The translations under genes were made by a program, and so were the position numbers. A stretch of DNA of 64,000 nucleotides from Microtetraspora sp. NBRC 16547 (GTDB lineage Bacteria; Actinomycetota; Actinomycetes; Streptosporangiales; Streptosporangiaceae), in NCBI RefSeq assembly GCF_030268965.1, contig NZ_BSSE01000013.1:5642-69641 (forward strand), written 5' to 3'. Each line of letters starts with the position of its first letter. The stretch's first letter is position 1. The notes under the pieces were generated by a model. The model saw nothing but the letters and a program-made list of their open reading frames with translations. It ran no database searches and was not told the DNA's origin. This document shows positions 34,026-42,595 of the stretch, piece after piece.

Positions 34026-34708
34026 TGCCCATCAGAGTGCTGCTGGTGGACGACCAGCCGTTGCTGCGTACCGGATTCCGCTTCATCCTTGAGGCCGAGC
34101 AGGACGTCACCGTGGTCGGCGAGGCGGGTGACGGCGCGATGGCGATGGAGCAGTCCCGGGCGCTCCTGCCCGACGTCGTCCTCATGGACGTCCGCATGCC
34201 GGGCATGGACGGCATCGAGGCGACCCGCCGCATCGTCAGGGAGGCGGCCGCCAGCGCGCACGTGCCGAAGGTCCTCGTGCTGACCACGTTCGACCTGGAC
34301 GAGTACATCGTGGAGGCGCTGCGCGCCGGTGCGAGCGGCTTCCTGCTGAAGGACGTACCGCCCGACGACCTGGTCCAGGCCATCCGGGTGGTCGCGGCGG
34401 GGGACGCGATCGTCGCGCCGGGCGTCACGCGGCGGCTCCTCGACCGGTTCGCCACCCGGCTGCCGTCGGCGCAGGAGCGCGCGATCCCGGCCCGGCTGGA
34501 CCGGCTGACCGAGCGTGAGCTGGAGGTGCTCCAGCTCATCGCCAAGGGCATGTCGAACGCCGAGATCGCGGCGAAGCTCGTGGTCAGCGAGACCACCGTG
34601 AAGACGCACGTCGGAAACGTGCTGACCAAGCTGTCCCTGCGCGACCGGGTGCAGGCCGTGGTCCTGGCCTACGAGACCGGCCTGATCACGCCGGGGGCCC
34701 GCTCCTGA
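34022..34708 (+). CDS. LuxR/NarL family response regulator
   Basis: A 228-residue DNA-binding regulator. The receiver domain has Asp10/Asp11, the phospho-acceptor Asp56 (VVLMDVRMP) and Lys110. The C-terminal LuxR HTH (about 165-225) shows LTERELEVLQLIAKGMSNAEIA and TVKTHVGNVLTKL. It starts at ATG 34022, overlapping the kinase stop by four bases; ATG 34025 is equally possible. Phosphorylation by the coupled histidine kinase is expected to induce dimerisation and DNA binding. Targets are unknown. Confidence 0.94.
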   Translation: MMPIRVLLVDDQPLLRTGFRFILEAEQDVTVVGEAGDGAMAMEQSRALLPDVVLMDVRMPGMDGIEATRRIVREAAASAHVPKVLVLTTFDLDEYIVEALRAGASGFLLKDVPPDDLVQAIRVVAAGDAIVAPGVTRRLLDRFATRLPSAQERAIPARLDRLTERELEVLQLIAKGMSNAEIAAKLVVSETTVKTHVGNVLTKLSLRDRVQAVVLAYETGLITPGARS

Positions 34709-34732
34709 CGGGCCGCCCGGCCTGATCGCGCG

Positions 34733-35842
34733 TCACGACGCCGACGCCGTACCCTTTCCCGCCGGGCCCTCCCCCGGCGCGGCGTCTCCGGCCCCGCCCG
34801 CCTGCAGGGCGCCCTCCGCGGTCACCGCGCCGGCACCGGTCACGGCGACGTCCCCGGACGCGGGCGCGTTCTCCGGGAAGTGGCAGGCCACCTGGTGGCC
34901 GGTCGCGAGTGCCAGCAGCGGCGGCTCGACCTGCGAGCAGATCTCCTGCGCCTTCCAGCAGCGGGTGTGGAAGCGGCAGGCCGGCGGCGGGTTGAGCGGC
35001 GAGGGCACGTCGCCCTGCAGCCGGATGCGCTCGCGGTCCTTGCGCCGCTTCGGGTCCGGGATCGGCACCGCCGACAGGAGCGCGTTGGTGTACGGGTGCA
35101 TCGGCGACTCGTACAGGCTCTTGCGGTCGGCCAGCTCGACGATCTTGCCGAGGTACATCACCGCGACGCGGTCGCTGATGTGCCGGACCACGGACAGGTC
35201 GTGCGCGATCACCACGTAGGTGAGGTCGAGCTCGTTCTGCAGGTCCTCCAGGAGGTTGACCACCTGGGCCTGGATCGACACGTCGAGCGCGGACACCGGC
35301 TCGTCGGCGATGATGAGCTTCGGCTTGAGCGCGAGGGTGCGGGCGATGCCGATGCGCTGGCGCTGGCCGCCGGAGAACTCGTGCGGGTACCGGTTGTAGT
35401 GCTCCGGGTTCAGCCCGACCAGCTCCAGGATCTCCTGGACCGCCTTCTTGGTGCCCTGCTCGGTCTGGACCCCCTGGATCCGGAACGGCGCGCCGACGAT
35501 GGCGCCCACGGTGTGCCGGGGGTTCAGCGAGCTGTAGGGGTCCTGAAAGATCATCTGGATGTCGCGGCGGAGCGGGCGGATCCGCCCCTGCGACATGTGG
35601 GTGATGTCGTGGCCATCGAAGACGATCTTCCCGCCGGTCGGCTCGATCAGCCGGGTGATCAGCCGCCCGGTCGTCGTCTTGCCGCAGCCCGACTCGCCCA
35701 CCAGGCCGAGGGTCTCGCCCTTGACGACGTCGAAGCTGACGCCGTCCACGGCCTTGACCGCCCCGACCTGCCGTTTGAGCATCCCCTTGGTGATCGGGAA
35801 GTGCTTCTGCAGGTTCTGCACGCTCAGCAGGGAGTCCGTCAC
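34733..35842 (-). CDS. dppF: Oligopeptide/dipeptide ABC transporter ATP-binding protein (DppF type)
   Basis: A 369-residue ATPase. Walker A GESGCGKT (49-56), signature [15 protein letters not shown] and Walker [13 protein letters not shown] are intact. After the ATPase domain comes the oligopeptide-specific C-terminal region with Cys-rich [14 protein letters not shown], typical of DppF/OppF and thought to bind an Fe-S cluster. It ends with an Ala/Gly-rich tail. The start is GTG 35842, overlapping dppD by four bases. It is the last gene of the transporter operon. Confidence 0.93.
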   Translation of the reverse strand: MTDSLLSVQNLQKHFPITKGMLKRQVGAVKAVDGVSFDVVKGETLGLVGESGCGKTTTGRLITRLIEPTGGKIVFDGHDITHMSQGRIRPLRRDIQMIFQDPYSSLNPRHTVGAIVGAPFRIQGVQTEQGTKKAVQEILELVGLNPEHYNRYPHEFSGGQRQRIGIARTLALKPKLIIADEPVSALDVSIQAQVVNLLEDLQNELDLTYVVIAHDLSVVRHISDRVAVMYLGKIVELADRKSLYESPMHPYTNALLSAVPIPDPKRRKDRERIRLQGDVPSPLNPPPACRFHTRCWKAQEICSQVEPPLLALATGHQVACHFPENAPASGDVAVTGAGAVTAEGALQAGGAGDAAPGEGPAGKGTASAS

Positions 35843-36864
35843 GGCGCCTCCAGGTTGGGCTTGATCTCGTTCTCCCAGATGGAGCGCCGGACATCCCCGG
35901 ACAGGTGGCAGCGCACCAGGTGGCCGCCCTCGCTCTCCAGGAGCGTCGGCACCTCGGTGGTGGACTTGCCGCCGGTGCGGTCGCCGTACGTGCAGCGCGG
36001 GTGGAAGGCGCATCCCTGCGGCACGTTGATCAGCGAGGGCGGTGTGCCCTTGATCGGCATGAGGCGCTCGGTCCGCTCCCGGTCCAGCCGGGGCATCGAG
36101 CCCAGGAGACCCCAGGTGTACGGGTGTTCCGGCCGCTCGAAGATGTCCTCGGACGTGCCGTATTCGATGGCCTTTCCGGCGTACATCACGAGGATGTCGT
36201 CCGACAGCTCGGCGACCACGCCCAGGTCGTGCGTGATGATGATCAGCGCGGCGTTGAAGTCGCGCTGCAGGTCGCGCATCAGGTCGAGGATCTGGGCCTG
36301 CACGGTCACGTCGAGAGCCGTCGTGGGCTCGTCGGCGATCAGCAGCTCGGGGTCGCAGCTCAGCGCCATCGCGATCATCGCGCGCTGGCGCATGCCGCCG
36401 GAGAACTCGTGCGGGTAGCTGTCCACCCGCCGGTCGGGCTGCGGGATGCCGACCCGGTCGAGCATCTCGATCGCGTGCTTGCGCGCGACGCTCTTGCTCA
36501 CCTTGTGGTGGATCCGGTACGCCTCGATGATCTGCGCGCCGACCGTGTAGAACGGGTGCATCGCGGACAGCGGATCCTGGAAGATCATCGCCATCTTCTT
36601 GCCGCGCAGGGTCCGCACGTGCTCGGCGCTCGCGCTGACGAGTTCCTCGCCGTCCAGCCAGATCTCACCCGAGATCCTGGCTCGGCCACCCTTGTGCAGG
36701 CCGAGGATGCCGAGGCTGGTGACGCTCTTGCCCGAGCCGGACTCCCCGACGATGCCGAGGGTCTTACCCCGCTCAAGGCTGAACGAGAGCCCGTCGACGG
36801 ACTTGACCAGGCCGTCGTCGGTCGGGAAGTGGATCCGCAGATCCTTCAGTTCCAGGAAGGTCAC
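35839..36864 (-). CDS. dppD: Oligopeptide/dipeptide ABC transporter ATP-binding protein (DppD type)
   Basis: A 341-residue ATPase partner of DppF. Walker A GESGSGKS (40-47), signature [15 protein letters not shown] and Walker [13 protein letters not shown] are present, and the C-terminal region carries [11 protein letters not shown] and later VRCHLSG. It starts at GTG 36864, overlapping the stop of dppB by four bases. The two ATPases form a heterodimer that drives import of peptides. The frame is open far upstream, antisense-free, but that part overlaps dppB and is not used. Confidence 0.93.
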   Translation of the reverse strand: MTFLELKDLRIHFPTDDGLVKSVDGLSFSLERGKTLGIVGESGSGKSVTSLGILGLHKGGRARISGEIWLDGEELVSASAEHVRTLRGKKMAMIFQDPLSAMHPFYTVGAQIIEAYRIHHKVSKSVARKHAIEMLDRVGIPQPDRRVDSYPHEFSGGMRQRAMIAMALSCDPELLIADEPTTALDVTVQAQILDLMRDLQRDFNAALIIITHDLGVVAELSDDILVMYAGKAIEYGTSEDIFERPEHPYTWGLLGSMPRLDRERTERLMPIKGTPPSLINVPQGCAFHPRCTYGDRTGGKSTTEVPTLLESEGGHLVRCHLSGDVRRSIWENEIKPNLEAP

Positions 36865-37874
36865 GCGAGCCTCACCCTCGGGTCGACCACGGCGTACAGC
36901 AGGTCGACGATCAGGTTCGCCACGACGACGAAGAACGCGGCGAACAGGACCACGCCCATGACCTTGGGCAGGTCCTGGTTCGTGATGGCGTCGATGGCGT
37001 ACTTGCCCATGCCGGGCAGGGAGTAGGTGCTCTCGGTGAGCACGGCTCCGCCCAGGAGAAGGCCGACGTCGAGACCGAAGATCGTCAGGATCGGGGTGAG
37101 CGCGGCACGCAGGCCGTGCTTGAGCACCACCGTGCGCTCGGTCAGCCCCTTGGCCCGGGCCGTGCGGATGTAGTCCTCGCTCATCGTCTCCAGCATCCCG
37201 GCCCGAGTGAGCCGCGCGTATCCCGCGGCGTACAGGAAGGCCAGGGTGATCCACGGCAGGATCAGGCTGTACGCCCAGGCCGCGGGGTCGTCGAGGAACG
37301 GGGTGAAGCTGCCGCCCGGCGCGGTGATGCCGAGACCGTAGCTGAAGATCACCAGAGAGACCATGCCGGTGAAGAAGATCGGGAGCGAGACGCCGCCGAG
37401 CGCGATCGTCATCGCCGCGCGGTCGAAGAAGCTGCCCCGTCTGAGGGCGGAGACCACACCGGTCGCCACGCCCGCGAGGACCCAGAGGATCGCGGCGCCG
37501 ATCGCCAGCGACATCGTCACCGGTAGGCGGTCGAGCAGGTCCGGCCAGACCGGCAGCCGGGTGAGGAAGGAGTAGCCGAAGCACGGGGCGGGGCAGTGCT
37601 CCACGCCCGGGCCGTAGTCGTAGTCCGCGCCCGCGACGATGCCCTTGGCGAACCGTCCGTACTGCACGACCAGGGGATCGTTGAAGCCGAGCTTCTCGGC
37701 GGCGATCTTCACTTGCTCGGCGGTGGCGGTACGGCCGACGTAACGCGTGGCGAGGCTCTCCGGCGTCGCGCCCGCCAGGCGCGGCACCAGGAAGAAAATG
37801 GCGAACGTGATGATGCTCACGATGGTGAGCATCACGGCCGCCCAGATCAGTCGCCTGATGATGTATGTGGCCAC
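36861..37874 (-). CDS. dppB: Oligopeptide/dipeptide ABC transporter permease (DppB type)
   Basis: A 337-residue permease with six transmembrane helices and the binding-protein-dependent transport signature near 225-260 (EDYIRTARAKGLTE). An unusually long periplasmic loop after helix 1 (about 33-115) includes two Cys in CPAPCFGYS. It lies 77 bp downstream of the substrate-binding protein gene. It forms the channel with the second permease DppC. Start at 37874. Confidence 0.94.
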   Translation of the reverse strand: MATYIIRRLIWAAVMLTIVSIITFAIFFLVPRLAGATPESLATRYVGRTATAEQVKIAAEKLGFNDPLVVQYGRFAKGIVAGADYDYGPGVEHCPAPCFGYSFLTRLPVWPDLLDRLPVTMSLAIGAAILWVLAGVATGVVSALRRGSFFDRAAMTIALGGVSLPIFFTGMVSLVIFSYGLGITAPGGSFTPFLDDPAAWAYSLILPWITLAFLYAAGYARLTRAGMLETMSEDYIRTARAKGLTERTVVLKHGLRAALTPILTIFGLDVGLLLGGAVLTESTYSLPGMGKYAIDAITNQDLPKVMGVVLFAAFFVVVANLIVDLLYAVVDPRVRLA

Positions 37875-37951
37875 AATCCCCCCGGCTCCGGGGGCCGGTC
37901 GCGCGGACCGGCCCCCTTGCCGTGCTCAGGTGTGTCGGATCGGTTACGCGA

Positions 37952-39724
37952 CTACTTGACGCCGAGGCCCAGGTAGTCGTACATGCCGTACGCGTCGTTC
38001 ACGAAGATGTTCGTCGCGTTCTTGCTGCGGACGATCAGGCTCTTCGTCCAGATGCCGGGAAGGATGAAGGCGTCCTCCATGACCTTCTTGTCGATCGCGG
38101 TCCAGAGCGCGTCGCGCTTGGCCTGGTCGGTCTCCGCCATCGCCTGGTCGAGCATCTTGTCGACCTCGGGGTCCCGGACGCTGATGTTCGAGGAGCCGCC
38201 GGTGTCACGGATGACGCGGCTGTCGACGATCTGGCCGAGGAAGCCGAAGCCGTCGGGCCAGTCCGACATCCAGCCGTTCTGGGCCAGACCGAGCTTGTTG
38301 TCCTTCGCGTAGCCCGGCTTGCCGGCGTACAGCGCGAAGTAGTCCGCCTGCGGGAACGGCTTGAGGGTCAGCTTGATGCCGACCCGGCCCAGGGCCTGCT
38401 GCAGCGCCTCGGCGGCCGCCTTCTCGTTCGGGCGCTCGGCGCGGTAGGCGATGTTGGTCTCGAACCCGTCCGCGTGGCCGCAGGCGGTCAGGTGCTCCTT
38501 CGCCTTGTCCAGGTCGCCCTTGTTGTCCGCGCCCGGCGGGTAGAGGTTGAAGTCCTCGTGACCGGGGATCGCGGGCGGCAGCAGGCTGGTCGCGATCTGA
38601 CCACCGGCGAACTCGCCGCCGAAGGCGGTCTGGTAGTCCACCTTGTTCGCGGCGTACTGGACGGCCTTGCGGCAGTCGATGTTGTCCAGCGGCGGGACGT
38701 TGCCGTTGATCGACGTGTACCAGAGGCGGGTGCTCGTCGGGTTGTCGGAGTTGGCCTTGTTCGCCGGGTCGCCGAGGACCCGGCCGAGGGCCGCCTGCTT
38801 GACGCCGGTTCCGAGAATCGCGACGTCGAGGTCACCGGAGAGGACCCGGTTGTCGATGTCGTCGGCGTTGACGTTGGTCGTGACGTCGAAGCCGTCCGGG
38901 AGCGCCTTGCGGTTCGGGTCGGTGGCCGGGTCCCAGTTGGGGTTGCGGACCAGCGTGAAGCCCTTGCCGATCTCGTTCTTCTCGAACATGTACGGCCCGG
39001 AGGCGATCACGTGCTCGCGGTACTTCGCACCGGTGTCCTTGGCCTCCGGGACCGGGATGGTCGCCGGAAGCTGGGCGAAGTAGTCGAAGTTGCTCAGCGG
39101 CTGCTTGAGGTGGAAGACGATCGTCTGGTCGTCCGGCGTCTCGATCGCCTTGTCCGTGTTGACGCCCTTGGACTTGTACGGACCCTTGTAGCCCTTCGGC
39201 AGGTCCAGGAAGTCGTTGAAGTAGGTGTACCCGTCGGGGAACACCTCCTTGTCGAGCGAGCGCAGCACGGCGTACTTGACGTCCTTGGACGTGATCGCCG
39301 TGCCGTCCTCGAACTTGACGCCGGGCTTGAGCTTGTACGTCCAGGTCTTGGCGTCGTCGCTCGGCTGGCCCATGCCCTCGGCCAGGTCAGGCGTGAGCTC
39401 GTTGCCCTCCTTGCCCACCGCCGACTTGAACATCAGCAGGGAGCGGCCGTAGAGCCGGATGAAGTTCCAGGAGTAGCCGTAGTACGTGTCACCCGGGTCG
39501 AGCGAGTCCCAGTCGCCCTCGTTGGCGAACTTGAGCACACCGCCCTTCTTGTCCGACGGGTTGACGACCCCGGTGAGGCCGGCGTTGAACTCCGCCTTCG
39601 CCTCCTCCGCGGCCGGCTGCGCCGAGTCCTTCGGCGTCGTGCCCGAGCCGCCGCCGCAGGCGGACAGCGCGAGGGCGAGCACCGCGCCCAGGGCGGCCGC
39701 GCCCGTCGTGGTTCTTCTCTTCAT
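37952..39724 (-). CDS. dppA: Peptide ABC transporter substrate-binding lipoprotein (SBP_bac_5)
   Basis: A 590-residue extracellular lipoprotein. The signal peptide ends at a lipobox LSAC with Cys23. The remainder is the SBP family 5 fold that clamps peptides or other oligomers (LTPDLAEGMGQPSDDAKTW, AKEHLTACGH, GFLGQIVDSRVI). It lies between the two permease genes, an order often seen in actinobacterial operons. Ligand is likely a di- or oligopeptide, but nickel or glycoside binding cannot be excluded from sequence alone. Confidence 0.93.
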   Translation of the reverse strand: MKRRTTTGAAALGAVLALALSACGGGSGTTPKDSAQPAAEEAKAEFNAGLTGVVNPSDKKGGVLKFANEGDWDSLDPGDTYYGYSWNFIRLYGRSLLMFKSAVGKEGNELTPDLAEGMGQPSDDAKTWTYKLKPGVKFEDGTAITSKDVKYAVLRSLDKEVFPDGYTYFNDFLDLPKGYKGPYKSKGVNTDKAIETPDDQTIVFHLKQPLSNFDYFAQLPATIPVPEAKDTGAKYREHVIASGPYMFEKNEIGKGFTLVRNPNWDPATDPNRKALPDGFDVTTNVNADDIDNRVLSGDLDVAILGTGVKQAALGRVLGDPANKANSDNPTSTRLWYTSINGNVPPLDNIDCRKAVQYAANKVDYQTAFGGEFAGGQIATSLLPPAIPGHEDFNLYPPGADNKGDLDKAKEHLTACGHADGFETNIAYRAERPNEKAAAEALQQALGRVGIKLTLKPFPQADYFALYAGKPGYAKDNKLGLAQNGWMSDWPDGFGFLGQIVDSRVIRDTGGSSNISVRDPEVDKMLDQAMAETDQAKRDALWTAIDKKVMEDAFILPGIWTKSLIVRSKNATNIFVNDAYGMYDYLGLGVK

Positions 39725-39774
39725 CTACAACCCCTTGGTTTCGGAGCGGGGAACAACAGGGAATCGGGAGAGGG

Positions 39775-40761
39775 TCAGCGGGCCTTCGGGTCGAGTGCGT
39801 CCCTCAGGCCGTCACCGAACAGGTTGAACGCCAGTACGGTGACGAAGATCGCCATGCCGGGGAAGAACATGAAGTGCGGGATCGTGTAGAACCGCACCGC
39901 GTCCGAGAGCATGCCGCCCCAGGTGGGGGTCGGCGGACGCACGCCCACCCCGAGGAAGGACAGCGCCGCCTCGAACAGCACGTTGCTGGGGATCAGCAGC
40001 GTCGAGTAGATCAGGATCGGCGCGACCAGGTTCGGCAGCATCTCGCGGAAGATGATGTACGGCCCGCGGGCGCCGAGGCTGCGTGCCGCGTCGACGAACT
40101 CGCGCTCGCGCAGGGACAGCGTCTGGCCGCGGACGATCCGGCCGATGTACGGCCAGTTGAAGAAGCCGATGACGAAGACCAGCAGCGCGACGCGCAGAGT
40201 GTCGCCGGTCAGGCCGAACGCCTCGTCCGGCACGATGCCGGCCAGCGCGATGGCGAACACCAGCAGCGGGAAGGCGAGGAAGACGTCCATGGTCTTGCTG
40301 ATGATCGAGTCGACCAGACCGCCGAAGTAGCCCGCCGTGACGCCGAGAAGCGTCCCGATGGCGACCGACAGCAGGGTGGCGAGGAACGCGATCAGCAGCG
40401 AGATCCGCGCGCCGTAGACGACCCGGCTGAAGATGTCCCGCCCGTTGAGCGGTTCGAGGCCGAAGAGGTGGGCGGGGCTGATGCCCGTGCCGTCCTTCGG
40501 CGCCATGGTCGACGGGTCGATGAGGTCGGAGTTGAACTGGGTCGGGTCCTGCCCGAACGCCCCGACGATGAGGGGCGCGAAGACGGCGACCAGGATCAGG
40601 AAGATCACGACCAGCGCCCCGGCGATGGCGACCTTGTCGCGCTTCAACCGCATCCAGGCGATCTGCCCCAGTGAGCGGCCCTGGATGGCCGCGGCGCCCG
40701 CTCCGGCGGCGGCGGGCGCCGGGTCCACCGGCTTGTCCGGCGCGTCGAGCGGCGCGGTCAC
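39775..40761 (-). CDS. dppC: Oligopeptide/dipeptide ABC transporter permease (DppC type)
   Basis: A 328-residue permease with six transmembrane helices. An N-terminal Pro/Ala-rich cytoplasmic tail precedes helix 1 (about 45-65), and the EAA-type loop reads EFVDAARSLGARGPYIIFREMLPN. It is the first gene of the five-gene operon (dppC-dppA-dppB-dppD-dppF). The start is GTG 40761. The operon promoter should lie in the 351-bp upstream gap. Confidence 0.94.
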   Translation of the reverse strand: MTAPLDAPDKPVDPAPAAAGAGAAAIQGRSLGQIAWMRLKRDKVAIAGALVVIFLILVAVFAPLIVGAFGQDPTQFNSDLIDPSTMAPKDGTGISPAHLFGLEPLNGRDIFSRVVYGARISLLIAFLATLLSVAIGTLLGVTAGYFGGLVDSIISKTMDVFLAFPLLVFAIALAGIVPDEAFGLTGDTLRVALLVFVIGFFNWPYIGRIVRGQTLSLREREFVDAARSLGARGPYIIFREMLPNLVAPILIYSTLLIPSNVLFEAALSFLGVGVRPPTPTWGGMLSDAVRFYTIPHFMFFPGMAIFVTVLAFNLFGDGLRDALDPKAR

Positions 40762-41112
40762 CGGAGCTCCCCGTTCTCATCCGCCGAGAGCGCGTCGCGC
40801 TTCACGGCGAATCCCGGCGTCGACTCCACGACCAATGTGCGGTGCGTATTGATGACCCTGCTTCGCGCGGCCATGCGTGTCGGCCCCCTGGGTTCCAGAC
40901 GTTGTCCCGTGGTCCCGGATGGCACGCCGGTCCCAGAAGGGAGAATCTACGTCCTGAACTGCATAAACAAGCCCATACGGGAGCTATGTGGCCCAACTGT
41001 GATTGACGCGAAACTTATTCGTACTGATCTTGAAGGGAATGTTCGAGACCCGTTCCGGTTACGTCTCGGAACCGTGACATTTCCCACTATCCGAGATTTC
41101 GCGAGACGCGCG
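40762..41112. other. Upstream region of the dpp operon
   Basis: This 351-bp gap is markedly AT-richer than the genes, especially 40960-41100. On the minus strand TAGATT (near 40944) with TTGTTT about 15 bp upstream is a candidate promoter for the dpp operon. GTTCCG (41052-41057) and CGGAAC (41067-41072) form a small hairpin near the 3' end of the neighbouring membrane-protein gene. No credible ORF is seen. Confidence 0.4.
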
Positions 41113-41592
41113 TCAGCTGATGCCGCGCCGCTTGAGGATGTCCTCGATGTCGGAGAAGTCGTCCGCCTGGGCCGGCTTCGCGGGCTCGACCGGCTTGGCC
41201 TTCCCGGCGGGCGCTGCCGGGGCGGCGCCGGCGGGGGTCGTCGTGGAGGCGTCCGCTGTGGTGGCGCCGGCCTTGCGGCCCCGCGAGATGGCGCGGCCGC
41301 GCAGCGCGCCGGAGACGACGAAGAGCAGGACGGACAGGCCGGCCAGGACGATGCCCGTCCACACCATGGGCGACAGCACCAGACGGGTCACGAAGGACAC
41401 CAGCGTGGAGACGACGTTCCACAGCGTCTCCAGGATCCCGGTCAGCAGCGCGGCGAGCGGCACCAACGACCACGCCGTGGCGCGCAGCCCGGCGGCCAGC
41501 CCCCGGCGGCGGAACGCCAGGTAGCTCAGCACGAGCCCCACGACGGTGATTCCGACGCACAGCGGCGTCCAGGCGATGGCGGTGAAGGACAT
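41113..41592 (-). CDS. Conserved small membrane protein
   Basis: A 159-residue protein with four predicted transmembrane segments in the first 100 residues, an Ala/Pro-rich linker and a short acidic end (DDFSDIEDILKRRGI). Similar actinobacterial proteins exist and are often annotated only as hypothetical. The acidic C-terminal motif may bind a partner. The ribosome-binding site GAGGAG precedes ATG 41592. It is located between the dpp operon and the HAD phosphatase. Confidence 0.75.
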   Translation of the reverse strand: MSFTAIAWTPLCVGITVVGLVLSYLAFRRRGLAAGLRATAWSLVPLAALLTGILETLWNVVSTLVSFVTRLVLSPMVWTGIVLAGLSVLLFVVSGALRGRAISRGRKAGATTADASTTTPAGAAPAAPAGKAKPVEPAKPAQADDFSDIEDILKRRGIS

Positions 41593-41809
41593 GACATGCT
41601 CCTCTTATGGCGTTCGTTCCATCCTGGCACGCTCCGCCCACCGGCGAGCGTGCCGAGATCACCGAGAGGCCCTGAGATCCCCCTGAGATCGCGGCGCGGC
41701 ACCCCTGAGACGCCTCCCCGAGACGACCGGTGAGACCACCGCTCAGGAGCTGCGACGAACCGCGAGCAGCCAACGGCCGATCCCCGCCCGGCAGCCGCTC
41801 CGCGGGCGG

Positions 41810-42451
41810 TCAGCCGATGAGTCCGCGCAGGAGGGCGACATCCACGTGGTGCAGCGACGGCACGACGATCCGCCCGGGCGCGGGGTCGATGTCCAGCAGG
41901 CTGGGCACCGCGACCACGCGGCACCCCGCCGCCGTCGCGGAGGCGACGCCGTTCGGGGAGTCCTCCAGGACCGCGCAGCGCGCCGGATCGGCGGAGAGCA
42001 GGCTCGCCGCCGTCAGGTACGGCTCCGGATGCGGCTTGGTCCAGGTGACGTCGTCCGCCGTGACGATGACGTCGAAGTGCTCGCGGCCGATGGACTTCAG
42101 CACCGAATCGGCGATCACCCGCAGCGACGAGGTGACCAGCGCGATGGGCACGCCCTCGTCGGTGATCGCCTGGAGCAGTTCGAGGGCGCCCGGCATGGTG
42201 ACGACCCCGTCCGCGAGGCGCCGCTCCATGCCGTCGATCAGCCACTCCCCGATGAGGGACGGGGCCACGTCCGTCCCGGTCATCGCGAGCATGTAGGCGA
42301 CGCTGCGCTCCCACGAGCCGCCCACGAGCTGTTCCTGATGCTCGGGCCCCCATGTGCCGCCGAGGCGGGTCACCACCTCGGACTCCACCTCGAACCACAC
42401 CTTCTCGGTGTCGACCAGCAGTCCGTCCATGTCGAAGAGAACCGCGTCCAA
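41810..42451 (-). CDS. HAD-superfamily phosphatase (beta-phosphoglucomutase-like)
   Basis: A 213-residue hydrolase of HAD subfamily IA. Motif I AVLFDMDGLLVDTE (3-16) has the nucleophile Asp7 and acid Asp9; motif II is LVTSS and motif III/IV VLEDSPNG. The cap domain is alpha-helical. It dephosphorylates a small phosphate ester; the substrate is unknown. The start is an unusual TTG at 42451 with GGGGGAAG upstream; the first ATG lies inside motif I and is excluded. It is downstream of metH on the same strand, 144 bp away. Confidence 0.88.
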   Translation of the reverse strand: MDAVLFDMDGLLVDTEKVWFEVESEVVTRLGGTWGPEHQEQLVGGSWERSVAYMLAMTGTDVAPSLIGEWLIDGMERRLADGVVTMPGALELLQAITDEGVPIALVTSSLRVIADSVLKSIGREHFDVIVTADDVTWTKPHPEPYLTAASLLSADPARCAVLEDSPNGVASATAAGCRVVAVPSLLDIDPAPGRIVVPSLHHVDVALLRGLIG

Positions 42452-42595
42452 GCTTCCCCCTTGCCGCTTCGCCGTACCGCGTGATCGAGGCGCGTCGTCG
42501 CATGCCGGGGGGACCCCCGCGAGATCACGATCAACGGGTGTGCAGGTCAGCCATGCTATACGGACCCGGTCACATGATCACGCGAGGGATGGTCG